Source of the DNA: Bacillota bacterium
GTDB lineage: Bacteria; Bacillota; Proteinivoracia; UBA4975; VEMY01
Assembly (NCBI GenBank): GCA_009711825.1
Contig: VEMY01000040.1
Coordinates: 1 to 55,603 of the forward strand
Direction: 5' to 3'
Length of the DNA: 55,603 nt
Positions 34,399 through 42,675 of the stretch are shown piece by piece. The translations under genes and the position numbers were made by a program. The notes beneath the pieces are model-generated. The model was not told the origin of the DNA, did not search any database, and worked only from the letters and a program-made list of their open reading frames with translations. Positions within the stretch are counted from its first letter, which is position 1, and every line of letters begins with the position of its first letter.

Positions 34399-35139
34399 CT
34401 ACTGCTTCTTGCGCGAATAAACAGCTGTGCGCAATTCAGTCTTGTATGCTTCCAGCTCCGGAACCGCATGCTCCTCAGCTTGCAGGATAGCCTGCTCGAT
34501 GTCGTAGGGCACTCTACAAAAGTGGGTCGAAAAAGCGGCGGACTGCTGGCTCTCGTATTCGCCTTCCAAAATAACATACGATGCCATTGTCAGGTCAAGC
34601 GGGTTACCGACACTGCCAGCATTGAATAAAATCTTCCCCTGCACATTTTGTATGTAAGCCCAATGGATATCGCCATATCCAGCTATATCTGATACTCCCT
34701 GATACTTCTGGGGCCCCGCCAGTGTTGGCTCAGCAAACATATTCTCCCGTTCACTCAACTCACTGGTCGGGTGGATGCGTTTAAATACATCCAAGGGGTG
34801 GGCGTGAAACAATCGTACCAGCTTGCCGCTCAAGTAGAACTCGGTATACTCCGGCAGCTTGCGGAGATACTCCAACCCCGTGGTCCCCAGCTGCCGTCTG
34901 AAATAATCAATTCCACTGCTGCTCTGGTCGGTATTGGCGAGGAATTTATCCCAGTTCCCAACTACGATCTCGTCACATTTGGCGTGGCAGAGCTCAATCG
35001 CTTCCATTGTGCTTGGGCCCTTACCCACCAGATCCCCCAGGCAAATTATCCTGGAGACATCTTTTACTTCAATGTCCGCCAACACCGCTTCTAGTGCAGG
35101 CATATTTCCATGGATATCCGAAATCACTGCTATTTTCAT
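34399..35139 (-). CDS. Calcineurin-like metallophosphoesterase (YfcE/MJ0936-type)
   Basis: A 246-aa dinuclear metal phosphoesterase. Motifs: SDIHGN (DxH), CLGDLVGKGP (GD), GNWD (GNHD variant with W for H), then histidines in FHAHPLD and GYGDIHWAY. The GNWD variant and the GDIH motif are seen in the COG0639-like subgroup. ATG 35139 follows AAGGAG. The preceding 2H-phosphodiesterase gene ends just upstream, so they are co-transcribed. Natural substrate unknown. Confidence 0.9.
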   Translation of the reverse strand: MKIAVISDIHGNMPALEAVLADIEVKDVSRIICLGDLVGKGPSTMEAIELCHAKCDEIVVGNWDKFLANTDQSSSGIDYFRRQLGTTGLEYLRKLPEYTEFYLSGKLVRLFHAHPLDVFKRIHPTSELSERENMFAEPTLAGPQKYQGVSDIAGYGDIHWAYIQNVQGKILFNAGSVGNPLDLTMASYVILEGEYESQQSAAFSTHFCRVPYDIEQAILQAEEHAVPELEAYKTELRTAVYSRKKQ

Positions 35140-35194
35140 AGGCCACTCCTTTTCTAATACTGGTACAGAGACAGGAGCCAAATAACCGTCCGTA

Positions 35195-35707
35195 CTACCC
35201 AAGCTCCGCTGTCAAGCAACGGTGCCATTGTTCGTCACTCTGAGTATACACGCTTAAGGACTTGGCCCTTAATGGCAGAGGCTGCTTGCCGAATTGGGCA
35301 AAGTAAGTAGCAATTATCTCTTTGTTCTGTGGCTCCGGGTTACCCAGGGCCACTGTCATATGAAAAACTGGAAACCCTGTTTGAGGGCGAAACTCTGGAA
35401 ATACGCGGTACAGACGTTGCGTTAGCTCTTCTATCGGAGCCAGCGGCGAAGGTGTCAGATACAAGACATTTGTGGTGGGAAAACTGGATATAGGGTTGGC
35501 CACAAACTCAAATCTGGATGTTTCCCGAGCAATACGTTTTAACTTGTTTGCCTCATCAACAGCTGGCAATGGAAAGCTATCCAAAAGAGTGACATGAAAA
35601 GGAATATCCCTGCCAGAATGGTTTATGTACTGCCTGCGAAAGCGCTCCAACCCCTGAATACCATGTTCCGGGATTAAACAAAGTACGCTGCGTTGGTGAG
35701 TTCCCAT
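35195..35707 (-). CDS. 2H phosphodiesterase (2'-5' RNA ligase superfamily)
   Basis: A 170-aa protein with the two H-x-T motifs that define the 2H superfamily, FHVTLLD and FHMTVALG, about 85 residues apart. Members hydrolyse 2',3'-cyclic phosphates or act on RNA ends. AAAGGGGG precedes ATG 35707. It is upstream of, and co-directional with, the metallophosphoesterase gene, 55 bp apart, a pairing that hints at nucleic-acid phosphate metabolism. Confidence 0.87.
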   Translation of the reverse strand: MGTHQRSVLCLIPEHGIQGLERFRRQYINHSGRDIPFHVTLLDSFPLPAVDEANKLKRIARETSRFEFVANPISSFPTTNVLYLTPSPLAPIEELTQRLYRVFPEFRPQTGFPVFHMTVALGNPEPQNKEIIATYFAQFGKQPLPLRAKSLSVYTQSDEQWHRCLTAELG

Positions 35708-35767
35708 GCGTTAAGCCCCCTTTGGGATATACCATTATTATGACAATAGTTCGGGGTATGCACAATA

Positions 35768-35793
35768 CCCCGGCCAAGCGGGGTATTTGCGAT
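35768..35793. terminator. Hairpin between two minus-strand genes
   Basis: Perfect stem AATACCCCG / CGGGGTATT with a 6-nt loop downstream of the 134-aa hypothetical gene; no clear T tract on the minus strand. Confidence 0.55.
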
Positions 35794-35803
35794 TGGGATA
35801 GAA

Positions 35804-36208
35804 CTATTCTGCGCTGACGACCCGTCCCTGCAAGATCACGGGACCTACCCGAACTCCATTCAATTGCGGCCGGATAAAAGCATTGATAGTTGGCAGCGTA
35901 CCGCCAAAGGTCAGCAGGGTAGAGCCAGCCCAAACTGCTTCATCCGGTGTCGGCAAGAGCACTATTTCTTCCTGGGGAGCAGACTCGCCAGGGATCTCGA
36001 GAGTTGCCACATACTGATCAAAGGGACCAAAGGTATCGGGATCAGGCAAATTAATCGCAACAAGTGTTACCCTCTGAAGCGGGGGCTCAAAAATAGTAAT
36101 CTCAAAGATTGATACTCCAGAGATAAACAATTGACTGGCCGGACCCACGGGTTCGAGAACATTGGTTGTGATAAAAGGAGTCGGCTCACAACAATTCATT
36201 TGTTCCAT
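35804..36208 (-). CDS. Hypothetical beta-rich protein with N-terminal Cys pair
   Basis: Not recognised. 134 aa, no signal peptide, N-terminus MEQMNCCEPTPF with adjacent cysteines, then alternating hydrophobic strands with many Pro, Gly, Thr and Val, suggesting an all-beta fold. Short proteins with N-terminal Cys pairs and jelly-roll-like bodies occur among spore-surface and appendage proteins, but that is only an analogy. GGAGGTG precedes the ATG at 36208. Flanked by hairpins on both sides, so probably a monocistronic, independently regulated gene. Confidence 0.75.
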   Translation of the reverse strand: MEQMNCCEPTPFITTNVLEPVGPASQLFISGVSIFEITIFEPPLQRVTLVAINLPDPDTFGPFDQYVATLEIPGESAPQEEIVLLPTPDEAVWAGSTLLTFGGTLPTINAFIRPQLNGVRVGPVILQGRVVSAE

Positions 36209-36280
36209 AATTTACACCTCCACAAGCATAATATTGTCGATGGAGGATTGATGGACTGGGCTTAGTGCCCGCCCAAGCCC

Positions 36281-36310
36281 AAAGATAAAGCCCCCAGCGG
36301 GCTGAGGGCT
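36281..36310 (-). terminator. Terminator after the small membrane protein gene
   Basis: Stem AGCCC-CAGC / GCTG-GGGCT with one mismatch, followed by TTTATCTTT on the minus strand. Confidence 0.75.
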
Positions 36311-36333
36311 AAACAAACTCTTGCAAGCGTGGA

Positions 36334-36543
36334 CTAGAAAATACCGGCGCCCACCCAGGTGGTGCTCCATAAGGTAATCATAATCAGAAAGTAACCGATA
36401 GCAATACCAGCCACCACCAGGGAATTGCGTATCCGCCTTTCAGAACTGGAGAAATCGCGAATCAGTATATACAATCTGGCGACCATTAAGTAGCAAGCAA
36501 AAATAGCAAATAAAAACACGAAAAGCCAAAGCCACACTGCCAT
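36334..36543 (-). CDS. Small membrane protein, two predicted helices
   Basis: Not assigned to a family. 69 aa with helices at about 2-25 and 42-66 separated by a charged loop (RDFSSSERRIRN). AGGGGAGGG before ATG 36543 supports translation. Monocistronic with its own terminator. Confidence 0.75.
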   Translation of the reverse strand: MAVWLWLFVFLFAIFACYLMVARLYILIRDFSSSERRIRNSLVVAGIAIGYFLIMITLWSTTWVGAGIF

Positions 36544-36696
36544 CCCTCCCCTAATTCATTATAACTTATTAGACAGTTTATGTTACCTATCCTGCAGCAA
36601 TAAACAATGTAATTATTTTGACACACTAAATCTATAGTCGTCAGTCAATAATCTCGGAACGCCTAGGCATTAGATGTTTACAGTTGCGTTACCAGC

Positions 36697-36725
36697 TTGT
36701 GCCCGGCAAAGGTATGTGTTAGAAT
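36697..36725 (+). promoter_or_regulatory. Likely promoter of the ABC-F leader transcript
   Basis: TTGTGC (36697-36702), 17 bp, TAGAAT (36720-36725) with an extended TG element (TGTTAGAAT). The -35 is weak but the extended -10 compensates. A start near 36732 would place the leader ORF ribosome binding site close to the 5' end. Confidence 0.5.
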
Positions 36726-36751
36726 TAGCCGTGATTATGGAGGGATTTCCT

Positions 36752-36880
36752 ATGCTGTACGTTAAACAATGCAAATTGACCTTAACAGCCAGCTCCGTAC
36801 AACTATATACGATGAAGCGTTGTGTGGAGCTTAATCAGGGAACCCCGGGTTTCCAATATTCATCGGCTTATAGTCTGTAG
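36752..36880 (+). CDS. Leader peptide ORF (42 codons) upstream of ABC-F gene
   Basis: ATG 36752 lies 7 nt after GGAGGG. The peptide MLYVKQCKLTLTAS... ends SSAYSL at 36880. It is not similar to anything I recognise. Its place between a promoter and two terminators ahead of an ABC-F ribosomal-protection-type gene matches antibiotic-sensing leader ORFs, where ribosome stalling would prevent terminator formation. Evidence for translation is only the ribosome binding site and context. Confidence 0.55.
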   Translation: MLYVKQCKLTLTASSVQLYTMKRCVELNQGTPGFQYSSAYSL

Positions 36881-36940
36881 AGAGTGTAGCATAGCTACGC
36901 TTAGTTTCCTATGACTATTGGCTGTTGAAAACGGATTAAC

Positions 36941-36980
36941 GAGCCATGGGCAATGCTTTGTCCCATGGCTCTTTGTTTTT
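36941..36980 (+). terminator. Attenuator terminator 1 in the ABC-F leader
   Basis: Perfect 10-bp stem GAGCCATGGG / CCCATGGCTC with an 11-nt loop, followed by TTTGTTTTT. It lies between the leader ORF and the ABC-F gene. Confidence 0.88.
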
Positions 36981-37004
36981 GACAGTCTGTTATCCATAGA
37001 CACC

Positions 37005-37050
37005 AAAGCAGAGGGCCGGCATCAACTGATGCTGCTACTCTGCTTTTTTA
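37005..37050 (+). terminator. Attenuator terminator 2 in the ABC-F leader
   Basis: Stem AAAGCAGAG / CTCTGCTTT with inner GCATCA / TGATGC and a tail of TTTT, ending just before the AAGGAGA ribosome binding site of the ABC-F gene. A hairpin here must be bypassed for expression. Confidence 0.85.
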
Positions 37051-37069
37051 TTCAGGAAGGAGAATTTAC

Positions 37070-38629
37070 ATGAGCTTACTAGAGGTAAAAGATTTATCAC
37101 ATCGTTATGGAGATAAAATGCTATACAAAGATGCCGCCCTTGAGCTGTACAAAGGCGAACACATGGGCATGGTGGGACAGAACGGCGCAGGCAAAAGCAC
37201 TCTAATAAACATTCTGATTGGGGACGTGATCCCGGATAATGGGTCAGTCAAATGGCAGTCAGGCGTTAGGATAGGCCATTTGGACCAATATGCTGTAATC
37301 GATGGTGACATAACTGTATCCCAATACCTTCACTCAGCATTTGCAGATCTGTATGCCATCCAAAGAAAGTTGGACGCTGTCTATAAGGAGATTGCAGACA
37401 CCGGTGATGAGAGCCAGTTGCGCCAGGCGGCCATTTACCAGGAACAGCTTGAGAGCCGAGATTTCTACGCCATCGAGGGCAAGATCAACCAGGTTGTCCT
37501 TGGTCTTGGCATTGATGCAATTGGCGTTGAGCGACCGCTGCAAAAGCTAAGCGGCGGCCAACGGGCCAAGATTATCCTGGCCAAACTGCTGCTGGAAGCT
37601 CCCGATGTCCTGCTCTTGGATGAGCCGGTTAATTTCCTGGACAAAGAACATGTGGACTGGCTGGCCGAATTTTTAAAGTCCTTTAGTGGCGCTTTCATCG
37701 TCATTTCCCATGACCACGCCTTTCTCGAATCCGTCTGTACCTGCATCTGCGACATTGAGTTCACGACGATTAAAAAATACTGTGGCACCTATTCAGATTT
37801 CCAACGCCAAAAACAACATTTGCGCAAGGAATACATGCGTCAATATGCCGCCCAACAGAAAATGATCACCAGAACAGAAGACTATATCCGCAGGAACATC
37901 GCCGGCATAAAGAGTAAAAACGCCCGGGGGCGCCGCAAACAGCTGGATAGAATGGAACGCATTGCGCCGCCAAACTTTCAGCAAAAGCCAAGCATCAAAT
38001 TCCGAGAGCTGCCCATCGCCCCCCAGGCGGCGCTTAAAGTAAATAACCTTGAGGTCGGCTACAATTCCGCCCTGCTGCCGAAACTGAATTTCTCGGTGGC
38101 AGGTGGCAAGAAGCTGGTGATTACCGGCTTTAACGGTATAGGCAAATCTACGTTGCTGAAAACCCTGATTGACGAAATCCCGGCTATCTCGGGAGGCTTC
38201 AACTTCTCCCCGCAGGCAAAAGTCGGGTATAACGCCCAGGAATTGAGCTGGGCGAACCCGCAGATGACGCCGCTCCAGATTGTCCTCCACCAATACCCTG
38301 ACCTGACACAAAAGGAAATTCGCCGCCAGCTCGCCCAATGTGGCGTCAAAGATGACCATGTCACCCAGGCAATTTCCACCTTGAGCGGTGGAGAACAGAC
38401 AAAGGTAAAGCTCTGCCTCCTGCTTCTTACCCCCTTTAACTTCTTAATCCTCGACGAGCCAACCAACCACTTAGACCAGGAAGCGAAGCAAGCACTGCAA
38501 ACCGCCCTTGCCCAGTTTAGCGGCAGCGTCATCCTCGTTTGCCACGAGGAGTCGTTCTACAAATCCTGGGCAGACAACGCTTTGGATATTGCCGAATGCG
38601 TTAAAAACCCTGAAAGAATGTCCAGTTGA
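37070..38629 (+). CDS. ABC-F ribosomal-protection-type ATPase (CplR-like)
   Basis: Soluble duplicated ATPase of 519 aa. Domain 1: GQNGAGKS, LSGGQRAK, LLLDEPVNFLDKEH; linker with NIAGIKSKNARGRRKQLDRMERI between domains, the ARM-type region that reaches the ribosome; domain 2: GFNGIGKS, LSGGEQTK, LILDEPTNHLD. Overall pattern, length and the linker resemble clostridial CplR-type proteins that protect ribosomes from pleuromutilins, lincosamides and streptogramin A. Valine in DEPVN replaces the usual threonine. The leader with a small ORF and two terminators supports antibiotic-inducible expression. YkpA-like housekeeping ABC-F is the alternative. Confidence 0.88.
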   Translation: MSLLEVKDLSHRYGDKMLYKDAALELYKGEHMGMVGQNGAGKSTLINILIGDVIPDNGSVKWQSGVRIGHLDQYAVIDGDITVSQYLHSAFADLYAIQRKLDAVYKEIADTGDESQLRQAAIYQEQLESRDFYAIEGKINQVVLGLGIDAIGVERPLQKLSGGQRAKIILAKLLLEAPDVLLLDEPVNFLDKEHVDWLAEFLKSFSGAFIVISHDHAFLESVCTCICDIEFTTIKKYCGTYSDFQRQKQHLRKEYMRQYAAQQKMITRTEDYIRRNIAGIKSKNARGRRKQLDRMERIAPPNFQQKPSIKFRELPIAPQAALKVNNLEVGYNSALLPKLNFSVAGGKKLVITGFNGIGKSTLLKTLIDEIPAISGGFNFSPQAKVGYNAQELSWANPQMTPLQIVLHQYPDLTQKEIRRQLAQCGVKDDHVTQAISTLSGGEQTKVKLCLLLLTPFNFLILDEPTNHLDQEAKQALQTALAQFSGSVILVCHEESFYKSWADNALDIAECVKNPERMSS

Positions 38630-38635
38630 TAAAAT

Positions 38636-38681
38636 GAGAGCCAACGGAAGTGCCGCTCGTGCATTTCGTTGGCTCTCTTTT
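38636..38681. terminator. Bidirectional terminator after the ABC-F gene
   Basis: Perfect 11-bp stem GAGAGCCAACG / CGTTGGCTCTC followed by TTTT on the plus strand and TTTTATC-like sequence on the minus strand; serves the convergent Fe-S protein gene too. Confidence 0.88.
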
Positions 38682-38687
38682 AGTTAT

Positions 38688-39506
38688 CTACCCCGGGATG
38701 CCAGTTTCACAGGGCACGCCTACCTGGCACTTCCCGCAACCATAGCGGGGAGCAAAACGCTCTTTTACCACGTCGAGAAAATCGCAGCAGATAGTATGAT
38801 CCTTACCCTCATCAAATGAGATTGCGCCAACCGGGCACTGCCTTATGCATCCGCCGCATAGAGTGCAATACTCATAAACATCCTCATACTTACGCTCAGT
38901 CGGGCTTAAGGCCAGCTCGGTTATCACGCTGCCAAAGCGGCCGGCCATGCCCTTTTCGGTTATCAGTCCCCGGGACAGGCCGAAGGTGCCCAGGCCACAG
39001 ACAAAAGCCACATGCCTTTCCGACCAGTTGGAGGTAAACGAATATTTATCATTGTCATCGGGTTTCTGTTTGGACCAAATCCGCTCATCAAGGGGCGGGG
39101 CGATGCTGGCGAAGCCGGCAGCAATCAGCTCATCCTGCAGAAACTTAGTAAGCTTGTTTAGCACTTTCTGTCCTTCAATGCGCCCGTGCAACCACTCCCC
39201 GGACGGCCACCGCATCTCACTGCGGTTGCTATTCCGGACAGCATCCGTATATGGCAGAAAGAATGATATTACAGTTCTCGCCTCAGGCAGCCAGTCCTGC
39301 GGCAGCATGAAATGATCACCAACCGCGTCCTCTTTCTTCAATAAAACAAAATGCTCATCCTGGGCCACGCCAAACCCGAAGAGGGGCGCCTCATAAATCC
39401 GCATTCCCGCCATCCTATCCTCAATGGCGATTTCCGGTTTAAGATAATTGTCCTCACAATTCTCCAGGAAATTACAGGCCTTCTGAATCAGCGCTTGCTT
39501 ATTCAA
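38688..39506 (-). CDS. 4Fe-4S protein related to epoxyqueuosine reductase
   Basis: About 272 aa. C-terminal ferredoxin-like domain with CTLCGGCIRQCP and a second cluster motif GCGKCQVGVPCE, plus CC in TICCDF, giving two predicted 4Fe-4S sites. The upstream domain (about residues 10-200) resembles QueG-type reductases but lacks an obvious B12-binding context, and clostridial paralogues of unknown role are common. No in-frame ATG fits; TTG 39506 lies after GGGAGGGG. Monocistronic. Confidence 0.82.
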   Translation of the reverse strand: MNKQALIQKACNFLENCEDNYLKPEIAIEDRMAGMRIYEAPLFGFGVAQDEHFVLLKKEDAVGDHFMLPQDWLPEARTVISFFLPYTDAVRNSNRSEMRWPSGEWLHGRIEGQKVLNKLTKFLQDELIAAGFASIAPPLDERIWSKQKPDDNDKYSFTSNWSERHVAFVCGLGTFGLSRGLITEKGMAGRFGSVITELALSPTERKYEDVYEYCTLCGGCIRQCPVGAISFDEGKDHTICCDFLDVVKERFAPRYGCGKCQVGVPCETGIPG

Positions 39507-39684
39507 TTTATCCCCTCCCAGTGTTAAAGTTAACCTACATATGTTACAGCTCATTTCCCCACGATGCCAACGTACACAACTCATCATTCCATACGTTATA
39601 ATTATTTTACTACAAAACCAAACCGGACTCCAACTGGCGCGTATTACTTAAGGGAAGGGGGGGAGCGCTCTGGAGGACTCAACA

Positions 39685-40230
39685 TTGATTCGTCGCTGTC
39701 AGACCGGTCAACTCAAGATGCTGGAAGTTTTAATCCAGAGGTACAAGGATCCCCTTTACCATTTCTGCCTGCACCTGTGCAAAGGGAAAAGCGCTGCCGA
39801 CGACCTCTTCCAGGATACCTGGGTCCGGGTCCTGGCCAATATCCAGCGCCTGGACCCCGACCGCCCCTTTAAGACCTGGCTATTTACCGTCGCCGCCAAC
39901 CTCTACAAAGACCGGTGGCGAAAACGCAAGCGCTGGCTGGAAATGGTCAAGGACTACCATATTGCCGATGTATTGGAACAACAACTTGCCAACTTGGTAG
40001 CAGATACCCCCGCCCCCGACCAGGACATCCTCGACTATGAACAGGCAAGCGAGTTACGCCGCTGCTTGGAAACACTGTCAGATAACCTGCGCATCCCTGT
40101 AATCCTGTATTATTTCCAGGAACTCACTGTTCAGGAAATCTCGCAAGTCCTGGGCATTCCACCGGGGACAGTAAAAACCAGACTGCATAGCGCCCGAGGT
40201 AAACTCAAAACCCTACTGGAGGTGACGTGA
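39685..40230 (+). CDS. ECF-type RNA polymerase sigma factor
   Basis: A 181-aa sigma-70 family factor with region 2 (YKDPLYHFCLHLCKG...DDLFQDTWVRV, PFKTWLFTVAANLYKD) and region 4 (QELTVQEISQVLGIPPGTVKTRLHSARGKL). TTG start at 39685, 7 nt after GGAGG. It overlaps the next gene (TGATG), a likely anti-sigma-like membrane protein. Confidence 0.93.
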   Translation: MIRRCQTGQLKMLEVLIQRYKDPLYHFCLHLCKGKSAADDLFQDTWVRVLANIQRLDPDRPFKTWLFTVAANLYKDRWRKRKRWLEMVKDYHIADVLEQQLANLVADTPAPDQDILDYEQASELRRCLETLSDNLRIPVILYYFQELTVQEISQVLGIPPGTVKTRLHSARGKLKTLLEVT

Positions 40231-40541
40231 TGAAGAAAAACCTGGACGAATTGTTATATGCCTATGGAAAAGCGACCCGGTTTTCACCACCGGATGAGCT
40301 CATCGAGCGCACCACCAGCAGATTGAGGAAACGAAAATCGCTGAAACTCTGGCTGCTATTGGCCGCGGCCCTAGGCCTCCCCTTACTCTATGCGCCGTTT
40401 GTTATACTGATAGTTGTGCCAATGCCAACGCCCCAGTTGCTGCTGTTTATCTCCGCAACCACCACATTCTATAACGCTTTGATTGCTGTAATGTGGTTGA
40501 CCCGAACCCAGCTTAGTAAATTAGCCAAGGAGGTTTTATAA
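40230..40541 (+). CDS. Small membrane protein, candidate anti-sigma factor
   Basis: A 103-aa protein with a cytoplasmic N-terminus (about 1-37, helical, basic RLRKRKS before the membrane) and two membrane helices. It overlaps the sigma factor stop codon and is followed by the zinc-ribbon gene with a 1-nt overlap. The layout sigma factor, then short membrane protein matches anti-sigma operons, but no zinc-binding HxxxCxxC (ZAS) motif is visible, so the role is inferred from context. Confidence 0.75.
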   Translation: MKKNLDELLYAYGKATRFSPPDELIERTTSRLRKRKSLKLWLLLAAALGLPLLYAPFVILIVVPMPTPQLLLFISATTTFYNALIAVMWLTRTQLSKLAKEVL

Positions 40542-40903
40542 TGGGAGCCCCATTCGGACTCTTTAACTTTGTCTTCTTTTCCATGTTCATCCTGATTCCG
40601 CTGCTAATCGGCATTTTTGTCTGGCGAGATGCCGGGCGCCGGGGTATGAACCAACTGCTTTGGACCCTGGTGGCCGCGCTGATTCCCTACTTGTTGGGCC
40701 TGATTGTCTACTTAATCGTTGCTTCTCAATACAATCCGCTGACGAAATGCCCCGGGTGCAGAAACAAGGTTGAACAGGAATTCCAAATCTGTCCCCACTG
40801 CGGTTACCAGCTCCAGGAAGCCTGCCCCCAGTGCAATAAACCTGTTTCCCCGGACTGGAATCTCTGTCCCAGCTGCGGTAAACATCTGCGGGAGAACTTG
40901 TAA
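40541..40903 (+). CDS. Membrane protein with PLDc_N-like helices and double zinc ribbon
   Basis: A 120-aa protein: two N-terminal membrane helices with WRDAGRRGMNQLLWTLVAALIPY (PLDc_N-like), then two zinc ribbons, CPGCRNKVEQEFQICPHC and CPQCNKPVSPDWNLCPSC. AAGGAGG precedes ATG 40541. Third gene of the sigma operon; function unknown, possibly a partner of the candidate anti-sigma protein. Confidence 0.82.
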   Translation: MGAPFGLFNFVFFSMFILIPLLIGIFVWRDAGRRGMNQLLWTLVAALIPYLLGLIVYLIVASQYNPLTKCPGCRNKVEQEFQICPHCGYQLQEACPQCNKPVSPDWNLCPSCGKHLRENL

Positions 40904-40934
40904 CTGGTCCACCAAGTTTGTTTCTGCTTTATCG

Positions 40935-40968
40935 AAATATCCCCCGACGCCTGCCGGGGGATATTTTT
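40935..40968 (+). terminator. Terminator of the sigma-factor operon
   Basis: Stem ATATCCCCCG / CGGGGGATAT with an 8-nt loop and a TTTTT tail. Confidence 0.92.
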
Positions 40969-41081
40969 ATGTCAGTAATACAGCTCAAGATTTGCTTTCA
41001 AACATACTTCATACACGCTGATAAATCATAAAATCTCTGCCCGAGCAAACAATAGTTATAGTTTACGTGGGGGTGATAGTG

Positions 41082-42566
41082 ATGGCAAACACCGTCCTAA
41101 TAATCGGCGCCGGCATTGGTGGACTTGCTACTGCAGTAAGACTGCTGAGCAAAGGATATAATGTGAAAATTTTTGAGAAGGAAAGCAAAGTTGGCGGCAA
41201 GACGAATCAGATTGTTCACGCCCCCTTCACCTTTGACCTCACAGCTTCCATCCTGATGAACCGGGATATTTATGAAGAAGTCTTCCATGACGCTGGTTTA
41301 AATCCGCAGGAATATCTGGAGTTCAGCAGAATTGAGCCCACTTACCGCTGCTTTTTTCCTGACGGAGACCGGCTTGACATCTCCCGGGATATCGCAGAAT
41401 TGACCAAGACCCTGGAATCAATTGCTCAGCAGGACGCAGTTGGCTACTTGAAGTTATTCGCCGAGGTTTACCAGCGGTATGTAATCGCCAATGAACACTT
41501 TCTGCGCAAGACCTTTGAAAAACCGATAGATTTCATCAAGCCGTCAACGGTAGCCAATGCCTTAAAGACTAAATCTTTGTCGACCTCTGCTAAACTCATT
41601 GCCAAATACATTAAAGACCCCAAGCTTCGCAAATTCCTGGCCTATCAGGCCCTGTATGTGGGGATTTCCCCCTTTGAGGGGCCCGGCACCTATACCTTTG
41701 TGCCGGTTATCGCCCAACTCTATGGCCTCTGGCATTTGCGGGGAGGATTCTATACATACATCAGGGCCCTGGAAAAAGCGATTGACCACTTGGGCGGCGA
41801 AATTATCCCCAAATCTGCCGTTGATGAAATATTAATTTCCGATTACCGGGCGGTGGGAATCAAAGTCCATGGCGAAACAGTCCATGGCGATATCATTATC
41901 AGCAATGCCGACTTCCCCTACACAGTGAGCAGTCTGATAAAAAACAAAGCTCATCAAGGAGAGCACACAGCTGACAAGCTGAAGAGCATGCAATATACCT
42001 GCTCGGCGTTTATTCTTTATCTGGGCCTGAAGAAACAATATCCAGAGCTTTCTGTCCATAATCTCTACCTAAATGAGAATTTCAAGGAAAATATTGAGCA
42101 GGCTTTTCGCGGCCAAATACCCACAGAGCCCTCCTTCTATATCTATTGTCCCTCGCGGATAGACAACACCATGGCCACAGAAGGAGAATGCTTGAGCGCC
42201 GTCGTGCGCGTGCCCAATTTAACAGCCAATAATATTACCTGGGGCCAAGATACAATCAGCACCATCAGAAACAGAATTCTCTCCGCGCTGAAAAGCATCC
42301 CCGGACTCGCGGACATTGAAGATAATATAAGTTTTGAGAGCCAGCTGACCCCGAAAGACCTGAAGCAGCGGTTCAACTCCTATGCCGGTGCCGCCTTTGG
42401 CCTCAGCCCCACATTAACACAGACCAACTACTTTCGCCCCCATCTCCAGTCGGATGCGGTCAACAACCTTTATTTTACAGGTCAGTCCGTGCACCCCGGT
42501 CCTGGTGCATCCCTGGTCCTGCTTTCAAGCAAGCTTGTCGTTGAAAAAATCCTCGCCAAACGCTAA
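41082..42566 (+). CDS. Phytoene desaturase-like (CrtI/CrtN family) FAD oxidoreductase
   Basis: A 494-aa flavoprotein with an N-terminal FAD-binding Rossmann motif (GAGIGGLATAVRLLSKG, then EKESKVGGKT), a central GGFYTYIRALEKA segment and the C-terminal family signature FTGQSVHPGPGASL. Carotenoid desaturases and isomerases share this pattern. No carotenoid synthesis gene (crtM/crtB, crtO-like) is nearby, so the polyene substrate is unproven. GGGGGTGAT precedes ATG 41082. Monocistronic, with a terminator at 42617-42634. Confidence 0.9.
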   Translation: MANTVLIIGAGIGGLATAVRLLSKGYNVKIFEKESKVGGKTNQIVHAPFTFDLTASILMNRDIYEEVFHDAGLNPQEYLEFSRIEPTYRCFFPDGDRLDISRDIAELTKTLESIAQQDAVGYLKLFAEVYQRYVIANEHFLRKTFEKPIDFIKPSTVANALKTKSLSTSAKLIAKYIKDPKLRKFLAYQALYVGISPFEGPGTYTFVPVIAQLYGLWHLRGGFYTYIRALEKAIDHLGGEIIPKSAVDEILISDYRAVGIKVHGETVHGDIIISNADFPYTVSSLIKNKAHQGEHTADKLKSMQYTCSAFILYLGLKKQYPELSVHNLYLNENFKENIEQAFRGQIPTEPSFYIYCPSRIDNTMATEGECLSAVVRVPNLTANNITWGQDTISTIRNRILSALKSIPGLADIEDNISFESQLTPKDLKQRFNSYAGAAFGLSPTLTQTNYFRPHLQSDAVNNLYFTGQSVHPGPGASLVLLSSKLVVEKILAKR

Positions 42567-42613
42567 GCATGAACATCAGTTGAGACGGATTTAAACGCTG
42601 TAGCGCAACAATA

Positions 42614-42640
42614 AAAGCGGGGTATATGCCCCGCCTTTAT
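42614..42640. terminator. Bidirectional terminator between convergent genes
   Basis: Stem GCGGGG / CCCCGC with a 6-nt loop, CTTTAT on the plus side and CTTTTAT on the minus side. Confidence 0.75.
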
Positions 42641-42675
42641 GTTGCTTAATTTTGGCTAATGTTACTTGCAATAAT

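Noticed and set aside
34254-34577. 107-aa minus-strand ORF
   Set aside because: Mostly a shadow of the metallophosphoesterase gene in another frame; no ribosome binding site and no recognisable family in the remainder.
30725-35210. CRISPR-like array from the short palindromic repeats
   Set aside because: Copies are few, irregularly spaced over kilobases, and vary in sequence; no cas genes.
36618-36646. TTGACA at 36618 as promoter for the ABC-F leader
   Set aside because: No acceptable -10 at 16-18 bp; the extended -10 at 36720 is better placed.
36674-36751. Longer version of the leader ORF starting at 36674
   Set aside because: It would begin upstream of the likely transcription start and lacks a ribosome binding site; the ATG at 36752 has GGAGGG.
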